Source of the DNA: Chelydra serpentina
Lineage: Eukaryota; Chordata; Testudines; Chelydridae
NCBI GenBank assembly: GCA_037349315.1
Contig: JBAIAC010000051.1
Location: 25,518,001-25,582,000, forward strand
Length of the DNA stretch: 64,000 nucleotides
Direction of reading: 5' to 3'
The notes beneath the pieces are model-generated. The model did not search any database. It worked only from the letters and a program-made list of their open reading frames with translations, and had not been told where the DNA came from. A program made the translations under genes and the position numbers. Shown here in pieces: positions 31,933-41,441 of this stretch; position 1 is the stretch's first letter; every line of letters starts with the position of its first letter.

Positions 31933-31952
31933 CATGTATCACCCCATGTGAC

Positions 31953-32057
31953 CCTAGGGTGACCAGACAGCAAGTGTGAAAAATCGAGACGGGGTGGGGG
32001 GTGATAGGAGCCTATATAAGAAAAAGACCCAAAAATCGGGACTGTCCCTATAAAACT
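31953..32057. mobile_element. hAT MITE fragment, 'tagggtgaccaga' family
   Basis: Starts 'ctagggtgaccagacagcaa' and runs to 'aatcgggactgtccctataa', then breaks off without the second terminus. Intact relatives of about 124 bp are at 34049-34172 and 41319-41441; this copy lies in reverse orientation relative to them. Confidence 0.75.
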
Positions 32058-32062
32058 GACCC

Positions 32063-32600
32063 TGTCACAGAGTCCCCCCTCCTGGCATGCGGAGGCACTG
32101 CAGGCATTCCCTGCCTCAGTTTCCTCCCCAGAGGCCTCCCTATACCCAAATCACTATGGGTTTTGTGGCTTATACCCCCCCAGCTGAGTCACTAAACAAA
32201 TTTAACCCCTTCTAGGATAGCAGAAGTCCAACTAAAAGTCCAAACAAACCAAAGGTTCTTCTGCCCCTCATGGATTACTCTTCAGTCCACACTCTGGGCT
32301 CAACTCTCAGCCCCTTTGGGGCTACCTCTAAGCCCTTCCTTGCTCTGCTAGAGCGCTAACTCCCCGGCTGTTTTCTCTGGAGTCCAGTTCTGAGCCTACC
32401 ACCCCGTGGAGACTCCTGTTTCCTACAGACACTACCCCAGAACCTCCCACAAGGAGCCTAAGCTGCTTCCTGTAATTCTGCCCTAAACGAGTAATATGAC
32501 AGCAGCTGGTGTGAGTCAGTCACAGCATCTCCACAGGCCACCCACTACTCTGAGGGACGGAGTCCATTGCTGCACCCCACCCCTTCTTCAGGGGGAGAGG
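32063..32600. repeat. Possible LTR-like fragment
   Basis: Begins tgtcacagagtccccc, a start resembling other turtle retrotransposon LTRs, followed by C-rich sequence with 'ctgcctcagtttcctcccca'. I could not find the other boundary or a target duplication. Tentative. Confidence 0.3.
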
Positions 32601-34048
32601 GGATCTTACTCCCTGCATATGTCTGGCCAGCATGTCAGGGGACAGTGCTAACTCCATCTACAGCACCTCACCCAGGCAACGGGGGCACAGCTCTGCTTGC
32701 ACCCAGAGAATCCAGCTACACAAGGGTGGGGTGAGGGGTTCTTTTCTCTCCTATGGCGGTGGGGGGTGGGGTGGGGTGGCTTTAAGGGACAATATAGCAC
32801 ACAATCTGCTGTAACATAAAAGAGCATTCAGTAGTCTCAGGAACTTTCCAGTGCATACGTGCGTCAGGGAGCGAGAGAACATAATTTGGCCCTTCAAAGA
32901 CGTTGAACTATGGCCATGCCCTGGAATTTAGAGGATATTCAGCCTCGTTAGAGCTGATTTAAATAACATTTGATAATACAAACAGCCAATGGTGCTGTAT
33001 TTAAAAGAAAATCAGCCAACCTTTGGCATCAGCACCCATCTTCGGCATGAGGATCTGGGGGAGGTTATAGGCAGCTGACTTTTCTTCCTTGGGGCTAAGA
33101 ATATGATCCTTCCTTAATAACTACAGTCCCAACCAAACAGCAGACCGAGTCCAAATCTGCTGATAACTGTTGTGTCCTGGGTTACTGCACAGAGAATGGC
33201 TAGCAATGTACGTAACAGTGAGCTTTGCTGATTGGGACAGTGTGGGGGTTCAAGGCTCTTGTCTGAATCAAGCAGATACCCTGGGTCTTCCACATTCTGG
33301 GTGAGTGTCCCAACCTCTGAGCTCTCTTGTTTTGACCAGAAATTCCATCCTGGACCCAAAAAACCTTCTCAACAAATTTTAGCTAAACAAATTCTTTCAC
33401 ACAGACAGTTTCTGTTTCAAAAAAATGGGCATTTTCTGACTCAAACCCTGTTTTGTTGAAAAGTTCAAAACAAGCTCCTGAAGTCCTGCCACTGCAGGCA
33501 CAGCGCGAAGCCTATGATGGGTTCTTAGAAGATCTTCTCTTACGTTACTCCAGTCTGCTCTGGGACCTTGAGATGTCCCTTGGGGTGTTATCTGCGCCAC
33601 AGCAGCTCCTTTGGCTTCCCAGCAATTGGACTCCACTTTCCTTGTTTGGTTCTCCCTGCTCCTGGAGAGGCTGCTTTTTATCCTGACCCTTGTTGAATGG
33701 GACAGAAGAACTAACCTTCACCTTCACCAGGCACTAGAGATCCTCCACACTGAGGTTCATCTCCATCCAAACCCTAAATACAATGCCTCCTTAAAAACTG
33801 CCACCACAGAACAGGGTTTGTCTTGGGGGATCTTTTTTTGTCAGTCTAGTTCAGATTTTATCATGATCTGTTCTCTCTATCTCATCATTGAGGCAGAAAC
33901 ACGCAGCTTCTGTAACATTGTCACTCTAGTCTGTTAGTTCAGCAGTCCAAGTGTTTTTTCCCCTACCACAAAGCAAGTAGCTCAGATGAGCAGGAACAAG
34001 ACATTCCCCTTATACTGAGGTCAGAAAAGTTGACACACCAGAAAAAAG
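32601..34048. other. Unique non-coding sequence
   Basis: No gene found. Open frames at 33611-33937 and 33397-33636 lack any domain. A G-rich run at about 32758-32778. Confidence 0.4.
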
Positions 34049-34172
34049 TAGGGTGACCAGATGTCCCGATTTTATAGGGACAGTCCTGATATTTGGGGCT
34101 TTTTCTCATATAGGCTCCTATTACGCCCCATCCCCTGTCCCGATTTTTCACATTTGCTATCTGGATGCCCTA
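34049..34172. mobile_element. 124-bp hAT MITE with perfect TSD
   Basis: Ends tagggtgaccagatgtcccg / ...tctggatgcccta, flanked by the 8-bp duplication gaaaaaag at 34041-34048 and 34173-34180. The interior carries 'gtcccgattttatagggaca' and a second 'gtcccgatttttcaca', giving fold-back potential. Same family as 41319-41441. Confidence 0.9.
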
Positions 34173-34509
34173 GAAAAAAGGCTTCTGTGAGGTAGGGACT
34201 TTTGAAATCCAGATAATGAGGTGATGGCACGCTGAACAGCAGATGAATTTGTGACTGGATTTTTTTAGATTAATTCTTGTGACTGGCAGAGCCACATTTG
34301 CAGCTGTTGTTGTTTTACTACATAGAGCGCACTTTTGATTCTCCTCCCCAACATTCTTTACCTCATGGAATGGCAGCAACAGAAGAAGGCCAATCTGGTA
34401 AAGGAAGACAGATGATTGCAATACCACCATCTCCTCCTTTCTTACCTTGTTATGAACACTTCCCCTAAGAGCAATCAAGTCATGCTCCAAAGAGGAGCAT
34501 GTTCTCAGT
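34173..34509. other. Unique non-coding sequence
   Basis: Nothing recognised; the minus-strand frame 34529-34170 has no domain. Confidence 0.35.
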
Positions 34510-34784
34510 GGTGGCAGATGACAGAACAAGGAGCAATGGTCTCAAGTTGCAAGTGGAAGTCTAGGTTGAATATTAGGAAAAACTATTTCACTAGGAGGGT
34601 GATGAAGCACTGGAATGGGTTACCAAGGGAGGTGGTGGAATCTCCTTCCTTAGAAGTTTTTAAGGCCGGGCTTGACAAAGCCCTGGCTGGGATGATTTAG
34701 TTGGGGTTGGTCCTGCTTTGAGCAGGGGGTTGGACTAGATGACCTTCTGAGGTCTTTTCCAACCCTAACCTTCTATGATTCTAT
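34510..34784 (+). mobile_element. CR1 LINE 3' end
   Basis: The plus-strand frame ending near 34700 encodes [20 protein letters not shown] and [10 protein letters not shown], the ORF2 C-terminus. It is followed by 'gggttggtcctgctttgagc' and the tail 'ctatgattctatg'. 5'-truncated; start taken at the first CR1-like phrase 'acagaacaaggagcaatggt'. Confidence 0.9.
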
Positions 34785-34984
34785 GCTCCTCTGTGAGGGG
34801 AAAGCAAGTCAAAGAGGGCTTGTGGGGCTATAGAGTGATGGAGGTCTTTTCTTTCCTGTCACCTGGGGGACACACTAAGAATTTTCTCCATAAGGCACTG
34901 AAGCCAAGAGTTCAGCAGGATTCAGTAAGAAGTCAGACATGTCTATGGATAACAATATCCAGGGCTATCATCGTTTCCCAAAGG

Positions 34985-35190
34985 GATATACTCTTCAGGG
35001 AATACGCCAGCCCCTAATTACTGGGAGTCAGGAAGAAATTTTCCCTGGGGAAAGGTTATACCATAACTGTGGGGATGTCTTGCATCTTCCTGTGAAGCAA
35101 CTGGCACCAACCAGTGTCGGTAAAAGGATGCCGGATAAGAGGGACCCACTGGTCTGATTGAGTGGGGCAATTCCCATGTTCCTAGTACAT
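34985..35190 (+). mobile_element. CR1 3' UTR, second subfamily
   Basis: 'ggaagaaattttccctgggg', 'cttgcatcttcctgtgaagc', 'tggcaccaaccagtgtcggt' and 'gggcaattcccatgttccta' are the 3' UTR of the CR1 type whose reverse complement ends the copy at 7246. No coding part remains. Confidence 0.7.
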
Positions 35191-35560
35191 ATAAAATACC
35201 TTCTGCTGACTTACCCCTAAACAGCCTGCCTTCTATCCAACTAGGTATTGCTAATGCACCCATCACCGTGGTATCTGGGCCCCCTGGCTTGAATGAAAGA
35301 AAATCCCAGTTCAGAGATGCTAATCCTGCATCTGACAGTTAGAAGTTGCAGAATACAGTGGGCTCCATTCTCTCCATTATAACCCTGCCATCTCACTAAA
35401 GCCAAGGTCGGTGCGGTGGCGTCACTTAGGGCAGATTTAGGCCTGATGTTTTTGCATGCTTTCCATTAGACTCACACAACAGCAACTGCCGCAAACACTA
35501 TTTGGATTTGACTGCAGGCACAAATCCAAATAGCTGACCTCTGAATACCTGACTGCAGGT
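35191..35560. other. Unique non-coding sequence
   Basis: Nothing recognised. Contains a short inverted pair around the 'caaatccaaatag' / 'tatttggatttg' motif at 35500-35533. Confidence 0.35.
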
Positions 35561-35680
35561 GGAAGGATGGTCCTATGTTTAAGACAGGCCTGGGACTTGG
35601 GAGATCTGGCTTTAATTCCTGGCTCTATCACAGATTCCCAGTGTGAACTTGGGCCAGTGACATAATCTCTCTGTGTCTCA

Positions 35681-35996
35681 GGCTACGTCTACACTACAGC
35701 TTACGTCAACATAATTTATGTCACGCTGTGTGTGAATAAATCACCTCCCTGAGCAACGTAAGTTTCACCAACAAAAGCGCCAGTGTGGACAGCGCTATGT
35801 CGGCAGAAGAGCTTCTCCCAGCGATATCGCTACCGCTGCTCGTGGGGGCGGAGTCATTAAGCCGATGGGCGAGCTCTCTAATGTAGCCACTCTAAGCCAA
35901 AGGGGAGTTCTCTTCTGTCACTTTAGAGCAGCATACAGTAGTGTAGCTGCACCGGTGCAGCTGCACTGCTGTAAACTCTCTTGTGTAGCCATAGCC
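35681..35996. mobile_element. Harbinger-type MITE with 3-bp TSD
   Basis: 316 bp, ends ggctacgtctacact / tgtgtagccatagcc, flanked by tca at 35678-35680 and 35997-35999. A 3-bp duplication and GGCTACxxCTACAC termini point to the PIF/Harbinger superfamily; the termini resemble those of the autonomous element beginning 126 bp away. It interrupts a MIR-like SINE. Confidence 0.82.
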
Positions 35997-36121
35997 TCAG
36001 ATTCCTATTGGTAAAGATCATTGTTGTCTGTGTTTTCTGTTTAAATTGCTAGCTGTTCTGGTCAGGGACTGTTTCTCACAGTGAGTTTCAACAGCACCCA
36101 GCACAATGGAGAGGTGATCTA

Positions 36122-36245
36122 GGCCTTGGCTACACTCACGAGTTACAGCGCAATAAAACTGCCTGCAGCGCTGTAACTCACTAACTGGCTACACTCGCAA
36201 GGCACATGCAGCGCTGCATCTCCTCAGGTACAGCGCTGCATGTAC
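36122..36245. repeat. Left terminal and subterminal repeats of Harbinger
   Basis: TIR at 36122-36136, then a perfect 12-bp inverted pair (gagttacagcgc 36140-36151; gcgctgtaactc 36168-36179), then further CAGCGCTG palindromes at about 36209 and 36229. The octamer recurs near the right end at 40191-40198. Such clustered subterminal palindromes are plausible binding sites for the Myb-like partner or transposase (inference). Confidence 0.75.
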
Positions 36246-36524
36246 TCCACCTCGCCGAGAGGAATAACGTTTGTTGCGCTGCTGCTGGTGCGCTGCGGCT
36301 ACAGTGTGGTCACCCAATGCGCTGTTATTGGCCTCCAGAAGTATTCGGAAGTATCCCACAACGCCTGTTCTAGCCACTCTGGTCATCAATTAGCACTCTA
36401 CTGCCCTGGCCTCAGGTGACCAAGCGCCACTCCGACCCTTTAAATTCCCTTGGAATTTTAAATATCCCCTTCCTGTTTGCTCAGCCAGGCGTGGAGTGCT
36501 CTCAGCGCATCTTTCCAGGTAACC

Positions 36525-38023
36525 ATGCCTCCACGTGCGAGACGAGCCCCAGTATGGAGCAATGGCGAGCTGCTGGACCTCATCGCTGTTTGGGGGGAGG
36601 AAGCTGTCCAGTCCCAGCTGCGCTCCAGCTGGAGGAATTTCGATACTTTCGGCCAGATATCAAGGGCCATGATTGAAAGGGGCCATGACTGGGACGCAAT
36701 GCAGTGCAGGATAAAAGTAAAGGAGCTGCGGAGTGCGTACCGCAAAGCCCGTGAGGCAAACAACCGCTCTGGTGCTCCCCCCAAAACCTGCCGATTCTAC
36801 AAAGAGCTGGATGCAATACTTGGGGGTGACCCCACTACTGTTCCGAGCACCACCGTGGACATGGGAGAGTGGGATGAGGATGAGGAGGAGGAGGGAGAGG
36901 AGAAGGGGGAGGAGGAGGAGGAGGAGGGGGTTGAAGAAAACAGAAGCGAGGGTGCTGTGGCTGGGGGAGACACCCCTGACTCCCTGGGGGCATGCAGGCA
37001 GGAGCTCTTCTCGAGCCAGGAGGAAGGGAGCCAGTCGCAGCAGCCAGTACGCGCTGGGAGAGAAAGAGAAGAACAGGTTTGCGGTAAGCAGCTTTTATTT
37101 TTGGGAAGGAGTTTTTTCGGTGTGGGGTCCTTGGGCGAGGAGGGTTTGGGCTGCATGCATGCCTAGATGCGGAAGAGCGCATTGATGTGGTCTATCACAT
37201 CGGAGAAATCGGCCACTGTAATCTCTTCGAAAGTCTCAGCCAGGACGTGGGCAATGCACTTGCGCAGGTTCATTGGGAGAGCCGCCGTAGTCCTTGTCCC
37301 ATTCAGGGTAACGTGTCCGCGCCACTGTGCCGCGAGGGGCGGGGGGACCATTGCTGCACACAGGCAAGCTGCATATGGGCCAGGGCGGAAGCCGCATTGC
37401 AGTAGAAGACCCTCCCTTGCTTCCCCGGACACCCTCAGCAGCGAGATATCTTCCAGGACGAACTCCTGTGGAAAATGTGGGGACAGTGTTCAGTGTAGGT
37501 TCCCCCTGCAGCTGTTGGCTCTCCCCAAGGCACAGAAACCCGTCAGATAGTACATCCGTGAAACAATCAGTCCCCCTTTACCCTGTGCTTACTCACCATT
37601 TTGGGGCTCCCGTGGGTTCTGTGCGCTCTGTTTGGGACGGGAAAATTGTGCTGTTTTGGAGACTGTGTGTGCCCTCCTTAAGTGTGGGGGAATCATTGCT
37701 CTGTCTGGCATAAAACAATGATGCCTCTGTTAAATGTTGCATTTTGCCTTCAAGATGCAACCTTGAGATCTCCGCTGTCCTTCTTATCAGCGGCTGAGAG
37801 ACTCCAAAGGCTCAGGAAGAGGCCCAGAAGAACGAAAGAAGACATGGTGCAGGAAGTTATGAAACAGTCTCTTAAAGAGAATCAAAAGGCTCGGGAGTGG
37901 AGGGAGAGTGAAAGCAGGCTCCGCCAGGAAAACGCAGCGCAGCGGCAGCAAAGCATGCAGCTCCGGCAGGAAAGCACAAAGGAACTGATTAGCATCATGG
38001 CGCGCCAAGCGGACTCTATCTAG
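36525..38023 (+). CDS. Harbinger Myb/SANT-like DNA-binding partner (2 exons)
   Basis: Exon 1 is 36525-37083 and exon 2 is 37755-38023. The donor (tttgcg|gtaagc) and acceptor (cttcaag|atgc) are both phase 1 and join in frame, giving 275 aa. The ATG at 36525 sits in a good context (aaccATGc). Residues 10-100 are a trihelix Myb/SANT-like domain with tryptophans W11, W36 and W56, followed by a Glu/Asp-rich stretch (115-139). Exon 2 is basic then Glu/Gln-rich and probably helical (KRPRRTKEDM, RRESEx-like repeats). In Harbingers this protein binds DNA and brings the transposase to the nucleus and the ends. The frame stops early at TAG 38021-38023; a proline-rich frame continues at 38077-38394 in another phase, so the tail looks lost by a stop plus a frameshift in the C-run at 38055-38069. 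Confidence 0.78.
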
Positions 38024-38394
38024 GCGCTCGTCGCCATCCAGGCGGAGCAGTATCGCCCCCGCCCCCCCCGAAGCCAGTGTCCCAAAACACTTGTGCCCCC
38101 ATGTCACCACCTGCCCACTTCACCCAACATCCAGATTCTTATCGCCCACACCAGATGCCCCCAACACCTGTAGCTTCGCCAGACAGCCCTGGAAACTATG
38201 ACCCTTACCCACTGCACTCAACTCCCATCCTGAATTATAGACATTCTGAAGTGCAGCACTCACTGCACAGCACTCCAGACAGGAATCCCGAGTATGAAAG
38301 CAGGACATACCATACCCTGGGATTGAACCCTTCCCCACACCACCCACCACCCCCTTGCCCTTTCTGTCTCACAAGCAGTTGTGTTTCTTTTTAA
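38024..38394 (+). pseudogene. Disrupted C-terminal tail of the Myb-like protein
   Basis: Downstream of the stop, the frame 38077-38394 is open for 105 codons and Pro/His/Ser-rich (SYRPHQMPPTPVASP, ESRTYHTLGLNPSP), a composition typical of the C-terminal tail of this family. It is two bases out of phase with the upstream exon. Whether the shortened protein still works cannot be judged from sequence. Confidence 0.55.
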
Positions 38395-38412
38395 TACATG
38401 TATTTTCTCTGT

Positions 38413-38418
38413 AATAAA
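38413..38418 (+). promoter_or_regulatory. Polyadenylation signal, Myb-like gene
   Basis: AATAAA in 'gtaataaatggg', downstream of the proline-rich tail, is well placed to end the plus-strand transcript. Confidence 0.65.
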
Positions 38419-38444
38419 TGGGTTCTTTAGATGTGCAAACAGTC

Positions 38445-38450
38445 TTTATT
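38445..38450 (-). promoter_or_regulatory. Polyadenylation signal, transposase gene
   Basis: Minus-strand AATAAA, 145 bases past the transposase stop. It lies only about 26 bases beyond the opposite-strand AATAAA, so the two transcripts should overlap at their 3' ends. Confidence 0.65.
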
Positions 38451-38594
38451 ATTGCATAAGGAAAAAAGATACCTTAGCCCAGGAAAGAAACAGGCAACAC
38501 AAGTGAGCTGAGCAAACACAAATCAGCTTAGCAAAGACAGATAACTGATAACACTGGAACCACTTCACTTCAGGGTCGTGCAGGGCAGCACACA

Positions 38595-39842
38595 TTACTG
38601 GTGGTTTTCAGCCTCAAATTTCTCCCTCAAGGCATCCCTAATCCTTGCAGCCCCACGCTGGGCCCCTCTAATAGCCCTGCTCTCTGGCTGTGCAAATTCA
38701 GCCTCCAGGTGTTGAACCTCTGAGGTCAACGCCTGAGTGAACATTTCACCCTTCCCTTCACAAATATTATGGAGGGTACAGCACGCAGATATAACCGCGG
38801 GGATGCTGTGTTCGGCCAAGTCCAGCTTCCCATATAGAGATCGCCAGCGGCCCTTCAAACGGCCAAAAGCACACTCCACAGTCATTCTGCACCAGCTCAG
38901 CCTGTAGTTGAACCGTTCCTTGCTGGTGTCAAGGCTCCCTGTGTAGGGTTTCATGAGCCACGGCATTAAAGGGTACGCGGGGTCTCCAAGGATCACAGTG
39001 GGCATTTCAATTTCCCCTACCGTGATCTTCTGGTATGGGAAAAAAGTCCCGGACTGCATCTTCTGGAACAGGGCAGTGTTCCGAAAGATGCGTGCGTCAT
39101 GCACCTTTCCAGGCCAGCCTGCGTTGATGTCAATGAAACGCCCACGGTGATCCACAAGCGCCTGGAGAACCATGGAGAAATACCCCTTCCGATTAATGTA
39201 CTCGGATGCTAGGTGGAGTGGTGCCAGAATAGGAATATGCGTCCCATCTATCGCCCCTCCGCAGTTAGGGAAACCCATTTGTTCAAAGCCAGCCACAATG
39301 TCCTGCACGTTACCCGGAGTCACGGTTCTTCTAAGCAGGATGCGATTAATGGCCTTGCAAACTTGCATCAGCACGATTTCAACGGTCGACTTTCCCACTC
39401 CAAACTGGTTCGCTACTGATCGATAGCAGTCCGGAGTTGTGAGCTTCCAGATTGCAATAGCCACCCGCTTCTCCACCGTCAGGGCAGCTATCAATCTCGT
39501 GTCCTTGCGCCGCAGGGCGGGGGCGAGCTCCTCACACAGTCCCATGAAAGTAGCTTTTCTCATCCAAAAGTTCTGCACCCACTGCTCGTCATCCCAGACT
39601 TGCATGACAATGTGATCCCACCACTCTGTGCTGGTTTCCTGAGCCCAAAAGCGGCGTTCCACGGTGCATAGCATGTCCGTGAATGCCACAAGCAAGTTAG
39701 TGTCGTACACGTTTTGCGTGACAATTTCATCGTCATCGTCGGACTCCTCGCTGTCACTGTGGATCTTAAGGAACAGCTCGAGTGCCAAACGTGACGTGCT
39801 GGTGAGACTCGTCAGTATTTTGCTCACCAGGTCGGGATCCAT
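38595..39842 (-). CDS. HARBI1-type Harbinger transposase, intact
   Basis: A 415-aa DDE nuclease that would excise and insert the element. The N-terminal part carries an acidic run (33-38) and aromatic-rich helices. A helix-turn-helix-like segment lies at about 139-165 (SVANQFGVGKSTVE). The catalytic core follows, with D199 in AIDGTHI, D249 in GKVHDARIF, D287 in ILGDPAYPL and E323 in TVECAFGRLKGRW; 35 residues separate D287 and E323, as in the DD35E pattern of this superfamily. Human HARBI1 is 349 aa; the extra length is mainly N- and C-terminal. The ATG at 39842 has a strong context (gaaaATGG). No stop or frameshift. Convergent with the Myb-like gene. Potentially functional, since all catalytic residues are present. 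Confidence 0.93.
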   Translation of the reverse strand: MDPDLVSKILTSLTSTSRLALELFLKIHSDSEESDDDDEIVTQNVYDTNLLVAFTDMLCTVERRFWAQETSTEWWDHIVMQVWDDEQWVQNFWMRKATFMGLCEELAPALRRKDTRLIAALTVEKRVAIAIWKLTTPDCYRSVANQFGVGKSTVEIVLMQVCKAINRILLRRTVTPGNVQDIVAGFEQMGFPNCGGAIDGTHIPILAPLHLASEYINRKGYFSMVLQALVDHRGRFIDINAGWPGKVHDARIFRNTALFQKMQSGTFFPYQKITVGEIEMPTVILGDPAYPLMPWLMKPYTGSLDTSKERFNYRLSWCRMTVECAFGRLKGRWRSLYGKLDLAEHSIPAVISACCTLHNICEGKGEMFTQALTSEVQHLEAEFAQPESRAIRGAQRGAARIRDALREKFEAENHQ

Positions 39843-40186
39843 TTTCCCGCTGACCGAAACGGAGCACAGATCACGCTACAAAGAAACCGTTGAAAGATGG
39901 TGCAAATTGTGGCCGGAAACACAGGGATTGCTGGGATGCGAAGCGATGCATCACGGGGCGTTGGGACAGGACCCAGAATGCACCATACCCCACGCCCCCT
40001 TCCCACAACCCACGGCGCCAGAATTGGAAGAGGTGTTCTGTGGGATACCTGCCCATAATGCACCGCTCCCAAAACCGCTGCAAGTGCCGCAAATGTAGCC
40101 ACGTTAGTGCTCGTTACTGCGCTGGCGGCTGCCAGTGTGGACAGGCTGCAGCGTTTTCCCTACTCAGCTGTACGAACACGGGTTTA

Positions 40187-40224
40187 ACTAACAGCGCTGT
40201 ACATCTGCAAGTGTAGCCAAGGCC
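40187..40224. repeat. Right terminal repeat of Harbinger
   Basis: Ends 'agtgtagccaaggcc', the exact reverse complement of the left 15 bp, preceded by a CAGCGCTG octamer (40191-40198). Followed by tta at 40225-40227. Confidence 0.85.
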
Positions 40225-40653
40225 TTAGATTGGGGGCCTCTAGAGGCTATTGTAACAGGGTGGCTTGCCCTAGGCTACCAACCCTGACTACAAAGGAGCC
40301 ACACCTAGGTTGGACTGAGCAGTGCCACTCTAAGAGCAGCAGGAAGAGGCAATGAGGAAGAAGCTGTGGTGGGGTGGGGTAGGTTAGTTGCTGAGACTCT
40401 GAGAGGCAGGAGGCCAGAGCTGAAGAGCAGCAGGGTAACTACTAGATTGTTTTCAGGTTTGGTTTGCTGTAGTGGGAAAATAGATAACAGATAAAAGCCT
40501 GGCCAGAGGAGCCTGGAGACTGTCTGTTTGGTGGGAAAGTAATGGGAGAGCCCTGAAGATGGGAGAAATTGTTAGAAGGGCACTACAGAAGCACTGCTGG
40601 ACACAAGGAGGTGCATGGGTGGTGGCAGACAATACTACGGCTACCATAATACG

Positions 40654-40804
40654 AGGGCCGGCTTTAGGCCAATTCCCCCAACTCCAGGGAATCGGGCCCC
40701 ATGCCTAAGAGGGGCCCCGCAACGTCTGAGAGGGCCCCTGCCACAATGTCTGTCGGCGGCACTTCGGTCAAAATGGGGCCCCGCACTTGCTAAGGCCGGC
40801 CCTG
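40654..40804. mobile_element. 151-bp hAT MITE with perfect TSD
   Basis: Ends agggccggctttaggc / gctaaggccggccctg; flanked by the 8-bp duplication ataatacg at 40646-40653 and 40805-40812. The interior is GC-rich with 'gggccccatgcctaagaggg'. A familiar turtle repeat type with 'cagggccggc' termini. Confidence 0.9.
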
Positions 40805-41318
40805 ATAATACGAATACTGCTAATGATAGAAGCAAGTGTACTTGGGCTTGTGCAGACTTCCTTTTGTGGATACAAACTGCATCTGCAGAAAGGAAGGCTG
40901 GACTTCAGCCCCAGTGATAATTTACCCCTTAAAGTGTGACTTCAGTTTGAAGGTGGCTGCAAAACTGGCAGCATGGTCCCATTTTTATTCTCATCCAGTT
41001 TGTCTGACCCTGCTGGGGTTGGTGGCTAGGAATGAGAAGGGTTTGAGGGAGGGGGAATGGATAGAGGGCTCTGAGATCCAGATAGCCCTGGCTGGCAGAC
41101 CACTTCTGGTGGATATATGAGAGGTGGGAGTGGCTCTGTTACTGGCCAAGCAAACCCAGGAGGGAAGAACCTGACAAGTAACTGAGCCTGGAGAGATGTT
41201 ATCCTGCTAATTTGTGTGTTAATGAAACCAAGCCTCAGGAAGTAGGTGAGTGTAGGTTCTGCAGTGTGTGGACTCTGGAACGGCACCTGCTCTCAATTAA
41301 TAAAAAGGGACTCCCATG

Positions 41319-41441
41319 TAGGGTGACCAGATGTCCCGATTTTATAGGGACAGTCCCGATTTTTGGGTCTTTTTCTTATATAGGCTCCTATTACTCCCCA
41401 CCCCCGTCCCGATTTTTCACATTTGCTGTCTGGTCACCCTA
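41319..41441. mobile_element. 123-bp hAT MITE with perfect TSD
   Basis: Ends tagggtgaccaga / tctggtcacccta are perfect inverted copies; flanked by the 8-bp duplication ctcccatg at 41311-41318 and 41442-41449. The least decayed of the three copies of this family in the window. Confidence 0.93.

Larger units (their letters stand above)
26782..31937 (-). mobile_element. Complete non-autonomous Gmr1/SCAN-like LTR retrotransposon
   Basis: The element proper is 26787-31932 (5146 bp), flanked by a perfect 5-bp duplication, catgt, at 26782-26786 and 31933-31937. It is transcribed on the minus strand: 5' LTR 30868-31932, leader, gag-protease ORF 30575-27768, polypurine tract, 3' LTR 26787-27851. The two LTRs are both 1065 bp and differ, by eye, only at a G/A in 'cttccaggcc' and a C/T in 'aaacccctcac'. 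No reverse transcriptase, RNase H or integrase is encoded in the 3016-bp interior. It must have used enzymes supplied by a relative, and the near-identical LTRs show that insertion was recent. Confidence 0.93.
36119..40227. mobile_element. Full-length PIF/Harbinger transposon
   Basis: Element 36122-40224 (4103 bp). Inverted ends GGCCTTGGCTACACT match exactly for 15 bp; flanking trinucleotides are cta (36119-36121) and tta (40225-40227), i.e. a TTA-type duplication with one change. It carries two convergent genes: a spliced Myb/SANT-like protein on the plus strand and a HARBI1-type transposase on the minus strand, the standard two-gene layout of animal Harbingers. Both gene ends have AATAAA signals. 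The transposase frame is intact. An 825-bp derivative with the same ends lies at 43334-44158. Confidence 0.93.
35561..40250 (+). mobile_element. MIR-like SINE split by two insertions
   Basis: Three pieces read as one SINE: 35561-35680 ('gacttgggagatctggcttt', 'ctctgtgtctca'), 35997-36121 ('gattcctattgg', 'cagcacccagcacaatggag') and 40225-40250 ('gattgggggcctctagaggc'). The first gap is the MITE 35681-35996, the second the Harbinger element. Text continues smoothly across both sites (gtgtc-tca-gattcc; ggtgat-cta/tta-gattgg), which confirms both sets of boundaries. Confidence 0.75.

Noticed and set aside
26782..31937. CRISPR-like or prophage reading of the direct repeats
   Set aside because: The large direct repeats are LTRs; sequence style, SINEs and splice sites are vertebrate.
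32063..32600. Definite solo LTR
   Set aside because: Only one plausible end and no target duplication; reported at low confidence.
36797..37182. 115- and 119-codon minus frames rich in Ser and Pro
   Set aside because: Antisense of the Glu-rich coding stretch of the Myb-like gene.
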